A DNA stretch of 64,000 nt from Massospora cicadina (lineage: Eukaryota; Entomophthoromycota; Entomophthoromycetes; Entomophthorales; Entomophthoraceae). The stretch lies in contig JAKSZP010017337.1 of the NCBI GenBank assembly GCA_022478985.1, positions 57,913-121,912 of the forward strand. The letters are read 5' to 3'. Positions 22,370-33,935 of the stretch are shown here, piece by piece. Position 1 is the stretch's first letter, and each line of letters opens with the position of its first letter. The notes under the pieces are model-generated. The model saw only the letters and a program-made list of their open reading frames with translations. It was not told where the DNA came from and searched no databases. A program made the position numbers and the translations under genes.

Positions 22370-24060
22370 TATCCAACCAGGTGGGAAGCTAATACTGCTA
22401 TCCCTCCATGGTGGATGAGGAGGGGGAATTGGGGGCTCGTCTTTGGCTGCATCCATCTCATCCCAGAGTAGGGCGCATGTTAAGACAGATAGTAAGGGTG
22501 TGGGGGCATCAGCAGTATGGGGTTTGATATTCTTGATGACTGGAACTTCTGAATAGTTGTCAGCCATCATAATGCCAACGATGTATTTGGCTAAAGCATC
22601 TTAAGCTTTGAGGTGGGCGTCTGGGATTTTAATGAATGTGGCAATGTTGGTTTGGGTTATTTTTGCTTTCAGATTCCGTGCTACTGTTACCACGTTCTGG
22701 ATGGCTTCAGTGACGTTTTTATGTAAACTTTTCATGTTGATCTTACTTTGTGCATTAAGGCTTTTGGGGATAACAGGAGATGGAATTCCTCCTACGAGTG
22801 CAGCCACAGATTTGGTGGCAGCTTTGCAGAGTGGACGTCAATCTGGTGTGGCAGCTGCTTCTACTGCAAGCTGGTGGTTGCTGTAGAACGGTTTGGCATT
22901 AGGTTGTGGTGCATATTTTTGAGGCGGGAATTTTGCATCCTATTCTGCATTACAGAACTGCTCAACTTGCAGCAACGGTTCATCAATGACGTTACCTGAT
23001 TCATCAATTTCATCCAAATACTCCCATGGGTTTTGGTTGAATTTGATTGGGGAATTGGCGTATGGTTGAGATTGGCTGGTTTTCTGGATTTTGCCTGGTA
23101 TCAAACTGGGGTCCAATCCTGTGCTTGATTGGAAGAATCATGCATGGCCCTGAGGCAAGGTGGATGATGATTGGTAGCTTCAGGTGCAGCTGCAGCATCA
23201 GGCATTGGAGGAGGGGAAGGTAGGATTATACCCTATGTCAGAGTTGGTGTGGGGTGGGCGGCAGATTGGTGGGCTTTGGGAAAACTTTTGGCATTGGTGG
23301 AAGTTTCTGAGTAAGGGCATTTGCATTTCGAGTGGTCTAACTCAAAACAGGATGGACAAATCATCCTTCTGCCCGCGACGCGGGCCCAGAATAGATGGTT
23401 AGGGGTAGATGGGATGGTGGCACAAGGTGGAATTGCCAAAGAAATTTTAGTGAATTCAGGGCTGATCATGGCATATGCCTGAGGCCCAGAGAGTGTGTGG
23501 CCCCATTTGGACCACAAATTGCAAGATGAGGAAGGCGCCATAGGCTGCCAAACCTTCCATCAGCTCCTGGTGGAGCACTTTTAGGGGGAGGTGGGTGGGC
23601 AAACCAGCGAACTGGACCACCAAGGTGGTGTCCACTGGGAGCTGGGTCCGAGTTGTTGGAAGGGGAATATTATAAAATATTAATGGCACCATTGCCGCAG
23701 TGGCTGCATTGGCTTCACAGGGAAAGCCAAGATCAAAGTACTCCCTATAGGGGCGGAAGTCAATAAAACAGGCGGTGTCATCACCGCCTGAGCCATTTTG
23801 ATAATGGCTTGGTCATCGTAGGGGAAGAGTTTCCCATATTTGACCCTTAGGCTGAAATGCATGTTGCTCCAGGGGAGCACCAGGGAGCAGCGGGGCACCG
23901 CATGGGTTCAAGTGAGGTGGGCATCGAGATCCTTGGGAGGAATGAATCGTCCCAAGGGTTTGGAATGACTGGGCGAGCCAGTCTGAGCGCGTTTACCTGT
24001 CAGATGGAAAGTGGAGGGGGGAGTTTCGCCGCTGCCCCATGCTGGGACAGTCAGTGGGGG
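22370..24060 (-). pseudogene. LINE-C ORF1-like protein with CCHC finger
   Basis: On the minus strand: MHFSLRVKYGKLFPYDDQ (about 23865-23810), VVQFAGLPTHLPLKVLHQEL near 23610-23550 (resembling LINE ORF1 RRM-like regions), QMGPHTLWASG, then the knuckle CPSCFELDHSKCKCP (about 23360-23316) with C-x2-C-x4-H-x4-C spacing. A Pro/Asn/Gln-rich tail continues, with fragments to 22370 (NVTEAIQNVVTVARNLKAK near 22740-22680). Several frames are used. It is similar in plan to LINE-A ORF1 but clearly a different protein. Presumed role: RNA binding in a LINE particle. Confidence 0.65.
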
Positions 24061-24094
24061 ATTTGACAACATCAGAGAAAGACTTCAGTGCGCA

Positions 24095-24200
24095 ATTAAG
24101 TGTTTGCTTTTTTTAGTACTAGATGGTCCCAACCCAAGGGGGATTCATCGATGTAAATGTTTGCTTTTAATTTACCAAATAAATTGCTTGGAAAGTTACG
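24095..24200 (+). pseudogene. Short LINE-A ORF2 C-terminal fragment
   Basis: TTTTTTTAGTACTAGATGG followed by TCCCAA repeats bases 21053-21076 of LINE-A, coding FLVLDGPK/N. A further match ATGTTTGCTTT occurs at 24160 versus 21104. The fragment lies inside LINE-C in the opposite orientation to its ORF1. Confidence 0.6.
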
Positions 24201-24213
24201 CCGAGCAGAGAGA

Positions 24214-24229
24214 GAAGACTTTCTTTTCT
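24214..24229. repeat. Right 16-bp target-site duplication of LINE-C
   Basis: Second copy of GAAGACTTTCTTTTCT; see 22226-22241. Confidence 0.8.
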
Positions 24230-25193
24230 GTATAACAGTATATCTTTACTTTTCAAGTCTATTTATATTTATGGCGGCAATTCCATTGCACCTAGGTTGG
24301 TATTTTTATGGCATACCACTCATCCAATAAACTTCCTATTCACACCAATATCTATATAGTTTGGTTTCTAGGTTTGATTCAAGTTTTAAATTTTCAAAAT
24401 TTGGTTGATAATTTCTTGAAAACCTCTCAAAAAGGATTCTTTGTTCCCATCACTCTTCCAAAGTGTACTACTTACCAAGGATGTCATAGGCAACAATATT
24501 CCAGTTTGGAGGTTTGTGCACCCTTCCTAAACCTTGGCCTGGTACTAGATTCTGAGGAAGCCTGTCACTCCTCATGGTGAAAGAGTGACTAAATGCCAGG
24601 TAATTTTATCACCATCCCACCACACCTCAGCCTGATGTTGGGCTCATCAAAGTTGTCAACTGATGGACTTTCAGTGTTTTATCCACGTCAGGTGGCTTAG
24701 GGAAGTTCTGAGCATTAATAACTCACTGAACTTCAGCCAGAAGGTAACAACTTGCTATCAGGGATGGAAACCTAGGAATGACACTTGCTTTTTTATAATT
24801 GGAATAACTCTTTTTTAGATAAATTCAGATGCCAAGTTAAGATAATGACCTTGGGTGGCGTAATTGTTATATTATACCTTAATCAATTTTTTAAAATTTA
24901 AAAGTTTGTGGTACCTTCCAGCCTCAAAACGGATGTTGATAATGTGTAACAATTGTTTTACTCTTTTTCTCTCATCAACAGTTTAGATGGCCTTTGATGG
25001 TGAGGGAAGAATATGGGGTGTACTTTAGACTTTTCAGTTGAGGCCTCTTGCACCTTCCAGGAGACCTCCAGGGAAATTGTTAACGTTAATTAGTTTCCAA
25101 AATTTTGGAATTTACTCTACCCACTTTACACTAAATAAGGTGCTCATTAAATTTTGTCATGTTTTGCTCCCCTTACAGAAATTTATATGGGGT
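24230..25193 (+). repeat. R1, tandem-repeat unit interrupted on the right by LINE-B
   Basis: Aligns with R2 and R3: GGCGGCAATTCCATTGCACC here versus GGTGGCAATTTATTGCACC at 33032; ACTTACCAAGGATGTCATAG here versus ACTTACCAAGGATGCCATAG in R3; TATACCTTAATCAATTTTTTA at 24873 and in R2; and GAGGCCTCTTGCACCTTCCAG. No coding signal. It ends in the 13-bp duplication made by LINE-B; the unit resumes at 32764. Confidence 0.75.
25181..25193. repeat. Left 13-bp target-site duplication of LINE-B
   Basis: ATTTATATGGGGT, identical to 32764-32776. The neighbouring bases differ at both ends. Confidence 0.85.
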
Positions 25194-25329
25194 ATTTTGG
25201 GATTTGTGTGCCTGTAAGGGTGCCCATTGCAGGCAACTTTGTAAGATGAAACCTGGGGTACTGCCCTCACCGCACTGGAACTGCGCAAATCTAAGCACCA
25301 CCAAATGCAGGCTGACAGCGGTTGGTTGT

Positions 25330-27088
25330 CTCACACCACCCCAAAACTGACAAGTATCATACTATCTGGTATACCAGGTAGCATAGGTTACCTGCCAGTT
25401 CGGAGTTATGCCTCTCATAACTTATTGCAAGGAATGAGACCAAACTATTTCCCAAATTGGAATTAACCGAGAAAGATCGATTGCCATAGCTTTCCATATC
25501 TATTTATAACTGTCGCAAAATTACAGCTAAGGAGCTTGTCACTTGGATCCCTTTTGTAAGGAATTGACGCTGTTATCTGGCAAGCCATAGACCATACATC
25601 ACCTCCCCCCAAATTGTGCAACGAACCCTGAACTCCTCCTTATCAGTAAGCAGACTTGGAGGAGCATACGTAATTAGTATCTCTGGCCATGCAAGATGAC
25701 CAGAGAATAATTTTCACCTTGGTTGGTAAGCTTCATACCATGGGAGAACACTTCTCCACACAGCATTCGCTGCTGGACACTCTGTGAAGATATGTTTTGC
25801 TGTCTCCTCACCTCCAAATGCCTTACAGGCATACAGAAGGGCATCCTCCTTATGCTTACTATACTTGCGCAAGTCTCCTCAGTGACCAAGATGTTACTTC
25901 ATAATTGGAAGAAAAAGTTCTGAACTAGTAAGGACCAGTATCCCTAAAAACCCTCCTCCCCCACAGGTCCATAAAGACATGCCACTTTTTACAAGTGATC
26001 TGTGCAAAGTCAAGCAAATCTCTCTGTCCTGTAGTTCCCAGAACTTGAGGGTGTGAACTCTGAGAGGCAGACACCATCACCACCTCCCACCTTTAGACAG
26101 TCTTGAAGGACAAAGAGGCTCTCTCATATGTGGTATCTCCAGCCTTCTCTTACTCATGGGAACACAAGTTGATTCTGCCCTCCATGACCTTCTGAACAGG
26201 CTTCCCCAGCCTCTAATGCAGCCAGAGAAGAAATTGCTTCCCTCCAGCAATAGGTCAGTTCAATTACTTCCACAACAACCCATGCCTAACTTACCAGTAA
26301 CTTGGAGGCACTGGCAACATTTTTAGATGCTTCCACCTTAAGAACTCTCCAGCCATCTCTATCAAATAGGTCACCCACTGAACCACCCCATTAAAGTGCT
26401 TGAAGTCCTTGTGCAGATGAGGCTCCAGCTTCAGTCCTCAGGCTCCTCCTCAAAGGGGATTTCCCAGATCCTTTCAATGGGCCACTCTCCACCCTCTATT
26501 CTCCAATTTCTTCCTTCTCAAGCTCTAAAGTAATCCTTTCAGTAGCCTTGTAGATTCCCTTTACTCAATATGGCCCCATGACTAATCATCCAGATAACAC
26601 TAAGATCCTTGTTGTTTTTGTCACTTCAAGACTTATAAAGGCAGTTCTCCAATATTGAAAACCATCAAATGGACTTTCCCTCCCTGGTGACCCAGGTAAT
26701 ACACTTCAGCTGAAATGTTTTTATCATACTCTTGACGTTAATCAGACCAATGTCCCCTTTTTAACCTCATGAAACAGGTTATATTAACTGACCTTGACGT
26801 TTGCCCCGCCATATGAACTGGATCACTAAACTCTTACTTCTTCTCATGGAAGGTGCCAGAGGTGGAACAAATCTGACAATTTACCATATTCTGGAAAGAA
26901 TGAAAGTGTTCATGGCAATGGCTCTTCCACAATAAGATAAATTGAGCCATTGCCACTTCCAAGCCACTTCCAAAGGTTATTTTTGTTTTTGATCAATATT
27001 TCATGTGACAATGTCCACTTGTGGATGGAATAACCAAGGTAAAGAAACTCCTTCCCTGTTGCCATCCAGAGATTGAGCTCTTTGGTGC
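25330..27088 (-). pseudogene. LINE-B ORF2 C-terminal half (thumb, Cys/His domain)
   Basis: Minus strand, following X: LWMATGKEFLYLGYSIHKW (about 27075-27015) is the post-RT YLG motif of L1-type ORF2. Then LSYCGRAIAMNTFILSRIW near 26945-26890, IQFIWRGKRQ near 26820 and KGDIGLINVKSMIKTFQLK (about 26760-26710). The C-terminal Cys/His motif reads CKAFGGEETAKHIFTECP (about 25830-25775) with C-x..-H-x4-C. A weak tail continues to about 25330. Stops are frequent. Joining this end to the segment right of X, minus one CACAT, restores the order of motifs. Confidence 0.75.
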
Positions 27089-27093
27089 CACAT

Positions 27094-28583
27094 TGTCAGG
27101 AAAACGGCAGAAGAAATTTAGACCAGCATGCCAGTCAGGATGCGTTAGCACCCAAAAATCAAGCCAGAATGCCAGTGGCATTGCCGCTCAAATGACGTTA
27201 TATGGAGCTGCGAATTTGGTGATGATGACTCGTTGATGTAGGACAAGTGTAAAAGAACTCCAGTAATGAACCAAACATAAACAACCCTAGACACTGCGGG
27301 TCTTTCTGCAGGGAATTGTACTACTGGGTTTACTACTTTGAAATTACTGGTGGCATGGTTCAACACTAAAGTAGAGACGAGGGGAGGATCCTTTCTTGAA
27401 AGTAAGATATAAGAGGCCACAGGATTTTAATATCTTGATACCAATAGCTTCAATAATGGGGTTAAATTCCGAGAAGTTTCTTGCACATTTGTTACAGTTT
27501 ACTATGGTGGGAGTGATTGTAATTATCAAAACTGGTAAAGCCCATCCAGTGTAAGGACCAACAGGCCACCAAGTTAGTGCCATCAGGACTTTGGCAAGAA
27601 GAATTGAAGTAAAAGAAAAATTTTGGGTACTAACGGGAATTTTATTGAAAAGGAAAATAAAGAGAATCAACCAAAAATTTTCTAAGTGTGATGCAACTGA
27701 ATAAATAGTGTTCTATTTGGTAGTAGGTCCAAGCAGGGATTGGGGCCCTCAAATTTGATATAAACCGGTATATTTTCAGGGGAGGGGGAAAATACTTCTA
27801 ATTTGAACCAACATTGAAGGATTTGGTGGCAGGCTAAGTTGCTATTGGTTCATCCATAAGCTCCTGGACTAAGTATCGACTACATTTCATTTGGCTGGCG
27901 TGATGGCATCTGGCCTTATGGGCAACAGGAATTCCTCAGGGCCACCCCAATAGGGGCAGTCCAAATTGGTTGGAAACGGGTTCAGGTTGACCAACCCACC
28001 CATGCCCAATCGCTGGGGCGTTTGTCTAGCCAAATGAGTTGCATTGGACGCAAATCCTGATTCATTAAATAGGTATTTTGAATTATCCGTGATAGTTTCC
28101 AAAGGTAACATCTTCTCATTGGGGATCATCCCCAACAATTTCAAGGGGTGTTTGGCATCGGCAATCATAATGCTTGATAACTTAATGCTAACGGCGATTC
28201 CTGGCTGAAAGTTCTATACTTGTTCCTTTTTGACTATTAATTTTCCAATCGTTAGGCTTAATTCCCATTGATTTCAAACATTTCATCTTTATTCTGAGGA
28301 TTTGATGCCGTTGGTTTTATAAGGTCCCTCCCGCTCATGGAGAAGATGATTACAAATAATTTTGGCGAAGAATTTATCAATTCAGCGGACAATTTTGGCA
28401 GAGGCAAGTGTGGGTATTGGGAGAGGAACCTTCAGAGGGGGTGCTGTTACCCAGCGTTCATCTACCATGTGGGCGAGGTGGCCCTGGGTGATGAGGGGTA
28501 CAGATACCCTCTTAGGACCCTTCTTATTTGGAAATGGGAAAATCGCCCGATCTAAGCAAAGGGGGCATTCCCCTGAACTTACA
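27094..28583 (+). repeat. X, 1490-bp solo LTR inserted in LINE-B
   Basis: Starts TGTCAGGAAAACGGCAG and ends CTTACA (TG..CA). It is flanked by the perfect 5-bp duplication CACAT (27089-27093 and 28584-28588). No primer site, polypurine tract or pol genes lie beside it, so it is a solo LTR left by recombination. Orientation follows X', which has the same ends. Internal minus-strand open frames of 60-108 codons share similarity with X' only because the DNA is homologous. The family's internal region is not in this window. Confidence 0.85.
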
Positions 28584-28589
28584 CACATC

Positions 28590-30930
28590 CAGCATCACCG
28601 TTCTGCCAATGGGCCAAGCCCTGGATTTTGAAAGATTGACCTTCATGTAGCTTGCGGTTTGGTACATCTTCAGAATGTTCATCATCACCTTCTTCTCATC
28701 CTCTGACGAAACAAAAATCCATGTACCATCTGTAGACAATGAGTTTGAATGCTCCTCTCCATTGATGGTAAGTTTCTTCTGGTCCGGCTTCCTAAGAGCT
28801 ACCAAAAGGTGCTTGGTTCTAAGAAAAGAAACCCACTGAAAAGAGTCTCAATTGTTAGAAAAAACAACAAGGGAGATAGAGGGTGTCCCTGACGCACGCC
28901 CCTACACACCTTAAAATGGTGGGATAAGACCCCATTAATAACGAAAACCAATGAGACTTCTTCATAAATTCCTTAAGCAGCTTTAACAAGCAACCTTTGA
29001 TTCCAACTCTACACAACAATTTTCAAAGAAACTCATGATTTACCCGATCATCTGCCTTCTCTTGATCAAGAAACATTAGCCACCCTCTCTGGCCATACTG
29101 TTTACTTGCTCATTCTTCTATCAGAGGAAGCATCATTAGATCATCAGTAATTAAACATTCTTGTATAAACCCAATCTGTTCTCTACCATCAACGTCCGCC
29201 ACAACCCCATTAGTCAATTGGTTATGGTCTTCACTAAGATCTTATAGTCAACAGTTAAGTAGTGAAAGGCAGATAGTTCCCCATGAGGGTATGATCGTTC
29301 TTCTTATACAACAACACCATGCCTTTTGAGAAACGCCAGCTTGATAGTACCAAGTACTAGGAGTTGATTGTAGATTTAATCAAGCATCTAAGACATTTCT
29401 TCCCAAAACAACTTGTAGAGTTCATGGATCAACTCATCCTACCTAGAAGCCTTACTATTCCTCACATTGCAGATGGCATCTAACACCTCTGACTTTCATA
29501 TCTTGCTGCCAACAGCTTCAGAGTCTCTTAGTTCAGTACTCCCATCCAATTGTGAGTACTTTGTTGCCACTGTGTCATTCTTTGAGGGGCCATAAAGGTC
29601 CTCATAGTAAGAATTGCCAACTTTAGCTATGTGAGCTTCATCCTTTAACTCAATTCTTTCATCACAAAGTGACAAAATCCTTAATGAGAGCTGAAAGCCC
29701 CACTGCCTTGAAGGGTAGGGGCACATTGCTGTTAGAGTCCTCATCCCATATAGATTTTCTTTGTTTGAGACGATCCACCATTAAAGCTCCCATTAATTTT
29801 GCATACAATTCAGCCTTTGCCGTTTAAGCAGATGACCCATGACCGCATCCTTCTTGTAGGTATTTTTGATTCTCCTCTCCAAGGTTTCATACCTCGAACG
29901 CGTGGCTCCTATCTGCCTCCCAAGATTTCACATGCCATCTTGAGATCAGCCTTCATTTGCAGCCATATTACTGGTGCATATGGCTTCCTTAAAACCTGGC
30001 TTCTCCACCGTCTCATCTTCTTCCTCATGATTTTTTGCAGTGGAGACTACTTTAGGAGTTCAGGGTTCAGTCTCCAGATTTTTCCCCTCAGAAGCAACCC
30101 AAGATCCACTAATCTGGGGTCCTAGGGGTCTGTGGTCAAAGCACCTGGATCATGATTCCAAAGGAACAACTTGTAGTGACTTAGGAGAGACCAAGTCACC
30201 AACATAAAGTAAATATGGGAGAGATAATCCTCCTTAACGTGAGTTCACTCATTCTTCCCTTCCTCACCATGACCCGCCTTCCACACATCTAGTAGGCCAA
30301 GGTCAATCATTAAACTGTCCAACTCGTGGGCTCCAGAATCAGAGTTCCAGTTACCTGAATCCCCAATTAATTATTAGTAAAGCAGACACAGTTCATATCT
30401 CACCCAGCACTACCTATCCCCAATGCCTTCCTCCTGGATCCTCAGGATGACCTTCTGGAATAAGGCCCACTTTTCAGACCCAGAGTTGGGCGCATATATA
30501 CTAATAAACTAAATTAATTTCTATCCAAACATTGAAATTACTGCCACTACTTTTTCTGGAACCAATACCCTTTTGTCCAACATTTTAACCTTGTCCACCT
30601 ACCAGACCAAAATACCCCCGTTGGTTTCTTCATCTCCCTTCTTCCACACCTAAGGTTGAGTATGAGTTTGATGCACCAAGTGAGAATAAAATAATTTGTT
30701 TCAGATGGAATTGGTCAAACCAGTATCCTTCCACCCCAGGTTTGGACTTAGTTTCAGTGAGGAAGCTGATGTCAATTACATGTTGTTGCAATATGAGTAT
30801 ACCCATTGTCGCTGCCTATGGACATTCAGACCCCACGAATAAGAAAATGCAACCTTGATTGCCATAGGTTAGAAACTGAAGAGGATATGGTGTCAGGATC
30901 TGGAGGGTCCACATCCTCTTCCACCACAGC
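28590..30930 (-). pseudogene. LINE-B ORF2 N-terminal half (endonuclease and RT)
   Basis: Minus strand. The endonuclease is recognisable by ISIYAPNSGSEKW (about 30510-30470) and a preceding ISFLTETK-like motif near 30770. A linker with HIAKVGNSYYEDLYG lies near 29635-29590. RT motifs: ILVKTITN near 29240-29215, EQIGFIQECLITDDLM (about 29185-29135), LMFLDQEKADDRVNHEFL (about 29085-29030), then the region of the FADD box as DGTWIFVSSEDEKKVM (28720-28675) and SYMKVNLSKSRAWPIG near 28650-28605. The FADD Asp pair reads TDGT, so the metal site is damaged. X splits the gene at 28584. Confidence 0.8.
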
Positions 30931-30949
30931 TAGTTTTGTAATCCCACGT

Positions 30950-32650
30950 TTCTTTATCCCTTTTACAGTACTAGACTTAGCTGGGGGTAATGGCTGCTCA
31001 GTCACAGCATTCACCAGAGTCTTAACCTTGCAAGGGCCTCAATTGAACTTTTTTTATTCAATTGGAGTAATTGGGTCAGGAGGCGCTGCAACACTATTGC
31101 TAGCGAGAAGCTCTCCCCTTACATCAACCTCTTCCCCTTATAGGCCTAACGCGCCATCCAGCCTACATCCACCGTGGTAGCTCTCCTCTTCTACAACTGG
31201 ATGATGTGGAGAACCCCCATCCATTTGGGAGTAAATCTGCTCCAGAATGTCCTTTATAGATTGGGAAAAAGCGCCATTAAGCTCAATTTGGAGTCTAGAA
31301 GCTTCCTGCAACTTCTGAGTTCTCCTAGACTCCTAAATGATCTTCTTAGCACTTTTTCAGCACCTCAATCACTGCCTCCAAATTGGTGTTGGCAGCCGCC
31401 GCCGCCTCCTCCTTTGCCTTGGTCGACAACTCAGCTAGTTTCTCCAACATTTTCTGGATAGCTAGCTGCTCTTTCTCTGTGGTCACCATGGGTAACTTCC
31501 ACTAGAGACTCTTTAGGCTTGGCTGCTGTCTCAGGAGATTTATCATGACGGAAATTTGGCTCTGATGGGCCCATTCAGGCCATACATGAAGCACCTTTCC
31601 AGCGGTATTACAGGAACACTCCAAGTCCCCAAAGTTACTGAATGAGGCAACTCCCCATATAACTTTGAAAACTTAATTTCAAAATCTAGTCCTCAGAGAC
31701 AACGATGAAATTTTCTAAGCTACCGTACTTCTGCTTCAAGTTTTTACCAACTTATTATCATTAAAGGAGATCACTTAGACAAAGCATTTAGCCGAGACAT
31801 CATGGCTCCTCTAGTGGCAACAGGTGGCACATCACTCAGTATGAGCCTTCCAATCTCAGTGCCAATGTTAAACATATGGTCTCCTCATTCTTAGTGCTTA
31901 AACCAGCAGCCAAAACCTGTTCCTTCTGAGACTTAGACTGGAAAGTCATAAGTTTTAATTCAAAGAGCTATGCGTGAAATATGGATTGTTGTGAACCCAT
32001 ACACCTCAATCACGCAGCCAATGAGCATCTCCTTAGACCACCTAGCCTTCACCTCCATGGTGTGAACCCTTTTTTGGCATCACCATGACAACCATTAAAA
32101 CTTTTGAGCGACCAGAGTTTTCCGCTTTGAAAAACTTGGTTCTGGCTTCAATCCATTAGCATTCACCTCTGACCAGGAGAGCACAGTATTTGGGTCAAAG
32201 GGGGCCACACCCGCTTTTGATTTGTTAATTAAGTTGGTCTACTTGGATTTTTTGTAATGGAGGTCACCTCTCCAGGCCTTTTCTGTGCAGGAACTGTTGC
32301 AGCCCTTTTGGGTCAATCCAACAATTTTGGTATGAGTGCTATTTCTTTTAAATACACCAGTGTAGCCTCACATAAGCCACTGGCCGCTATCCAGGTTTTA
32401 TACCAACTTAGAAAACCGCAGTGATTATTGTAGACAGGTTTACAAATGCATCTAGTCAGGATTACCCCATCCTTATCATCAAGGCTTGCTTTTGCAACTC
32501 CCTGACTCATAGGAGAGTAGTGTGACGGATGATACGCCCGACTCTTTCCCTCCTTCCTGTCCATATTCCCCCAAAATGGGAGTAAAAGAACCTGTAAGAA
32601 CATGTTGGATTACAGTCATTAGCTTTCATCCCACACCTCTTTCAGGCCAT
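30950..32650 (-). pseudogene. LINE-B ORF1 pseudogene
   Basis: Minus-strand fragments spread over three frames: CEATLVYLKEIALIPKLLD near 32370-32315, TVLSWSEVNANGLKPEPSF (about 32200-32140), MLIGCVIEVYGFTTIHISR (about 32030-31975), HMFNIGTEIGRLILSDVPP (about 31880-31825) and FSKLYGELPHSVTLGTWSV (about 31680-31620). The 'shift to variant reading' blocks GCVIEVYGF and IGxEIGRLIxxD resemble the conserved DUF4283-type region of plant L1 ORF1. I saw no intact zinc knuckle. Presumed RNA-binding role. Confidence is limited by decay. Confidence 0.55.
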
Positions 32651-32763
32651 GACTGGACCCTTCTGTGGTGGCTCTCTGAGTTCTGGTGTTCGCTAATCAC
32701 CCATGTTTCTACAGGCTTTCTTGGTCATTCCATGCAAAGGCCCCATCTTACCAAAACTAGCTC

Positions 32764-33935
32764 ATTTATATGGGGTCCTCACTTAGCAGGGAATACTGTA
32801 AAAAAATGATATTTTGCACATAAACACTTAAAAAAGTTGGTATATCACGGATTATTAATTTAATGGTTGCAATTTGTGTTCTCACTAGGAGAATATCAGA
32901 TAAGTTTCATATACTAAATGTATTATTTTGACTTTTGGGCCCTTGACCTGCCTAGTAATACTAAAATCAATTAGGCTTTCGCACCTTAATTTTCTAATAA
33001 ATTCAATTTCTGGTTCATTTAGATTCCAAGGTGGCAATTTATTGCACCAATGTTGGTATTATTATGCCGCGCCATCCACCTCAAATAAAATCTTCCAAAT
33101 TTCATCAAAAGACATAACTAGTTTTTATTTTAGGCTCTGTCCAAGTTATAATTTTCTAATTAAGGTTGAAAATCTCCTGGTAACCTCTTAGCAATGATCA
33201 CTGGTTCCTATCTTTCTGCTAAAGTGCCATTCACTTACCAAGTATGACATAGATAACAAGCTGCCAGTATGTAGGTTTATGCATCTCTTCTGTACTTTGA
33301 TCTAATGTTAAAAATTGAAGAAGCCATGACATTACTCTAGGTGCACAGGCGATCTGAGGCCTGGTTGAGAAAACCACCTACCCCGCCTCATCCTAGTGTT
33401 GGGATCATTATAGATGTTAACTGATGGACATTAAGAGTTTTATCACTGTTTGGTGACTTAAGTGTGATTTATGCATATGGATCTTACTGGACGTCATCTA
33501 GAAAGTAACAACTTGCTATCATAGAACAATAAACCACAAATGACGTTTGAACTAAACTATTGAGACAACTCTCTTTTAGGCGGATTTCTATGTCAAAATA
33601 GGATAAGTACTCTGGGAGGACTGATGTTATACTATACCTTAATCAATTTTTTAGCTTGTTAGCTGTGATACCTTCCAGCCTCAAGAAGGAGTTTGTTAAT
33701 GTCCTAAGCATTGCTTTTTCTCTCTAGTCTCAACAGCTTTTCTAAACTCTGATAATGAATGGGAAATAGAGGATGTCCTTTTAACTTTTGGTAGTTGAGG
33801 CCTCTTGCGCCTTCCAGGAGACCTTCATGGGAATTACCAAGGCTTTTCAGGACCCCCACTTTCAAATTTACTCTCCCTCATTTTTTACTGAAAAGATTGC
33901 CCATTAATTTCTGTCATGAGTTGCTCCATTTTCAA
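32764..33935 (+). repeat. R2, tandem-repeat unit (about 1.17 kb)
   Basis: Begins with the LINE-B target duplication, continuing unit R1 after the insertion. Aligns with R3 from TGTGTTCTCACT and TGACTTTTGGGCCCT through TTCTGCTAAAGTGCCATTCAC to TATACCTTAATCAATTTTTTAG and GAGGCCTCTTGCGCCTTCCAG. Non-coding, AT-rich. Confidence 0.8.

Larger units (their letters stand above)
22242..24213 (-). mobile_element. LINE-C, ORF1-only retroposon
   Basis: A 1972-bp segment bounded by perfect 16-bp direct repeats. It contains a minus-strand ORF1-like gene with CCHC finger but no recognisable endonuclease or RT. The repeat length and absence of LTRs point to target-primed insertion. The 3' end (left) reads ..AGTTAAATATA without a long poly(A). 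Near its 5' end (right) is a short plus-strand piece of LINE-A ORF2, so the unit is composite. It sits beside tandem-repeat unit R1. Confidence 0.7.
25194..32763 (-). mobile_element. LINE-B, full-length L1-like non-LTR retrotransposon
   Basis: Bounded by perfect 13-bp direct repeats, length 7570 bp including the 1490-bp solo LTR X plus its duplicated CACAT. Minus-strand order: ORF1 (32650-30950), endonuclease (30900-29950), RT (29750-28590), X, thumb/C-terminal part (27088-25330). Architecture and the zf-RVT-like end (GEETAKHIFTECPAANAVW) are L1-like, as in plant and some fungal L1 clades, and unlike LINE-A. It inserted in a tandem array of R repeats. There is no long poly(A). ORFs contain many stops. 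Confidence 0.85.

Noticed and set aside
27887..28168. A minus-strand reading containing LARQTPQRLGMGGL, similar to a translation at 14250-14400; looked like a conserved unknown protein.
   Set aside because: The region lies within the LTR X, bounded by TG..CA and a CACAT duplication, and the similarity follows from DNA homology between X and X'. Frames are broken in X' and no single frame is kept.
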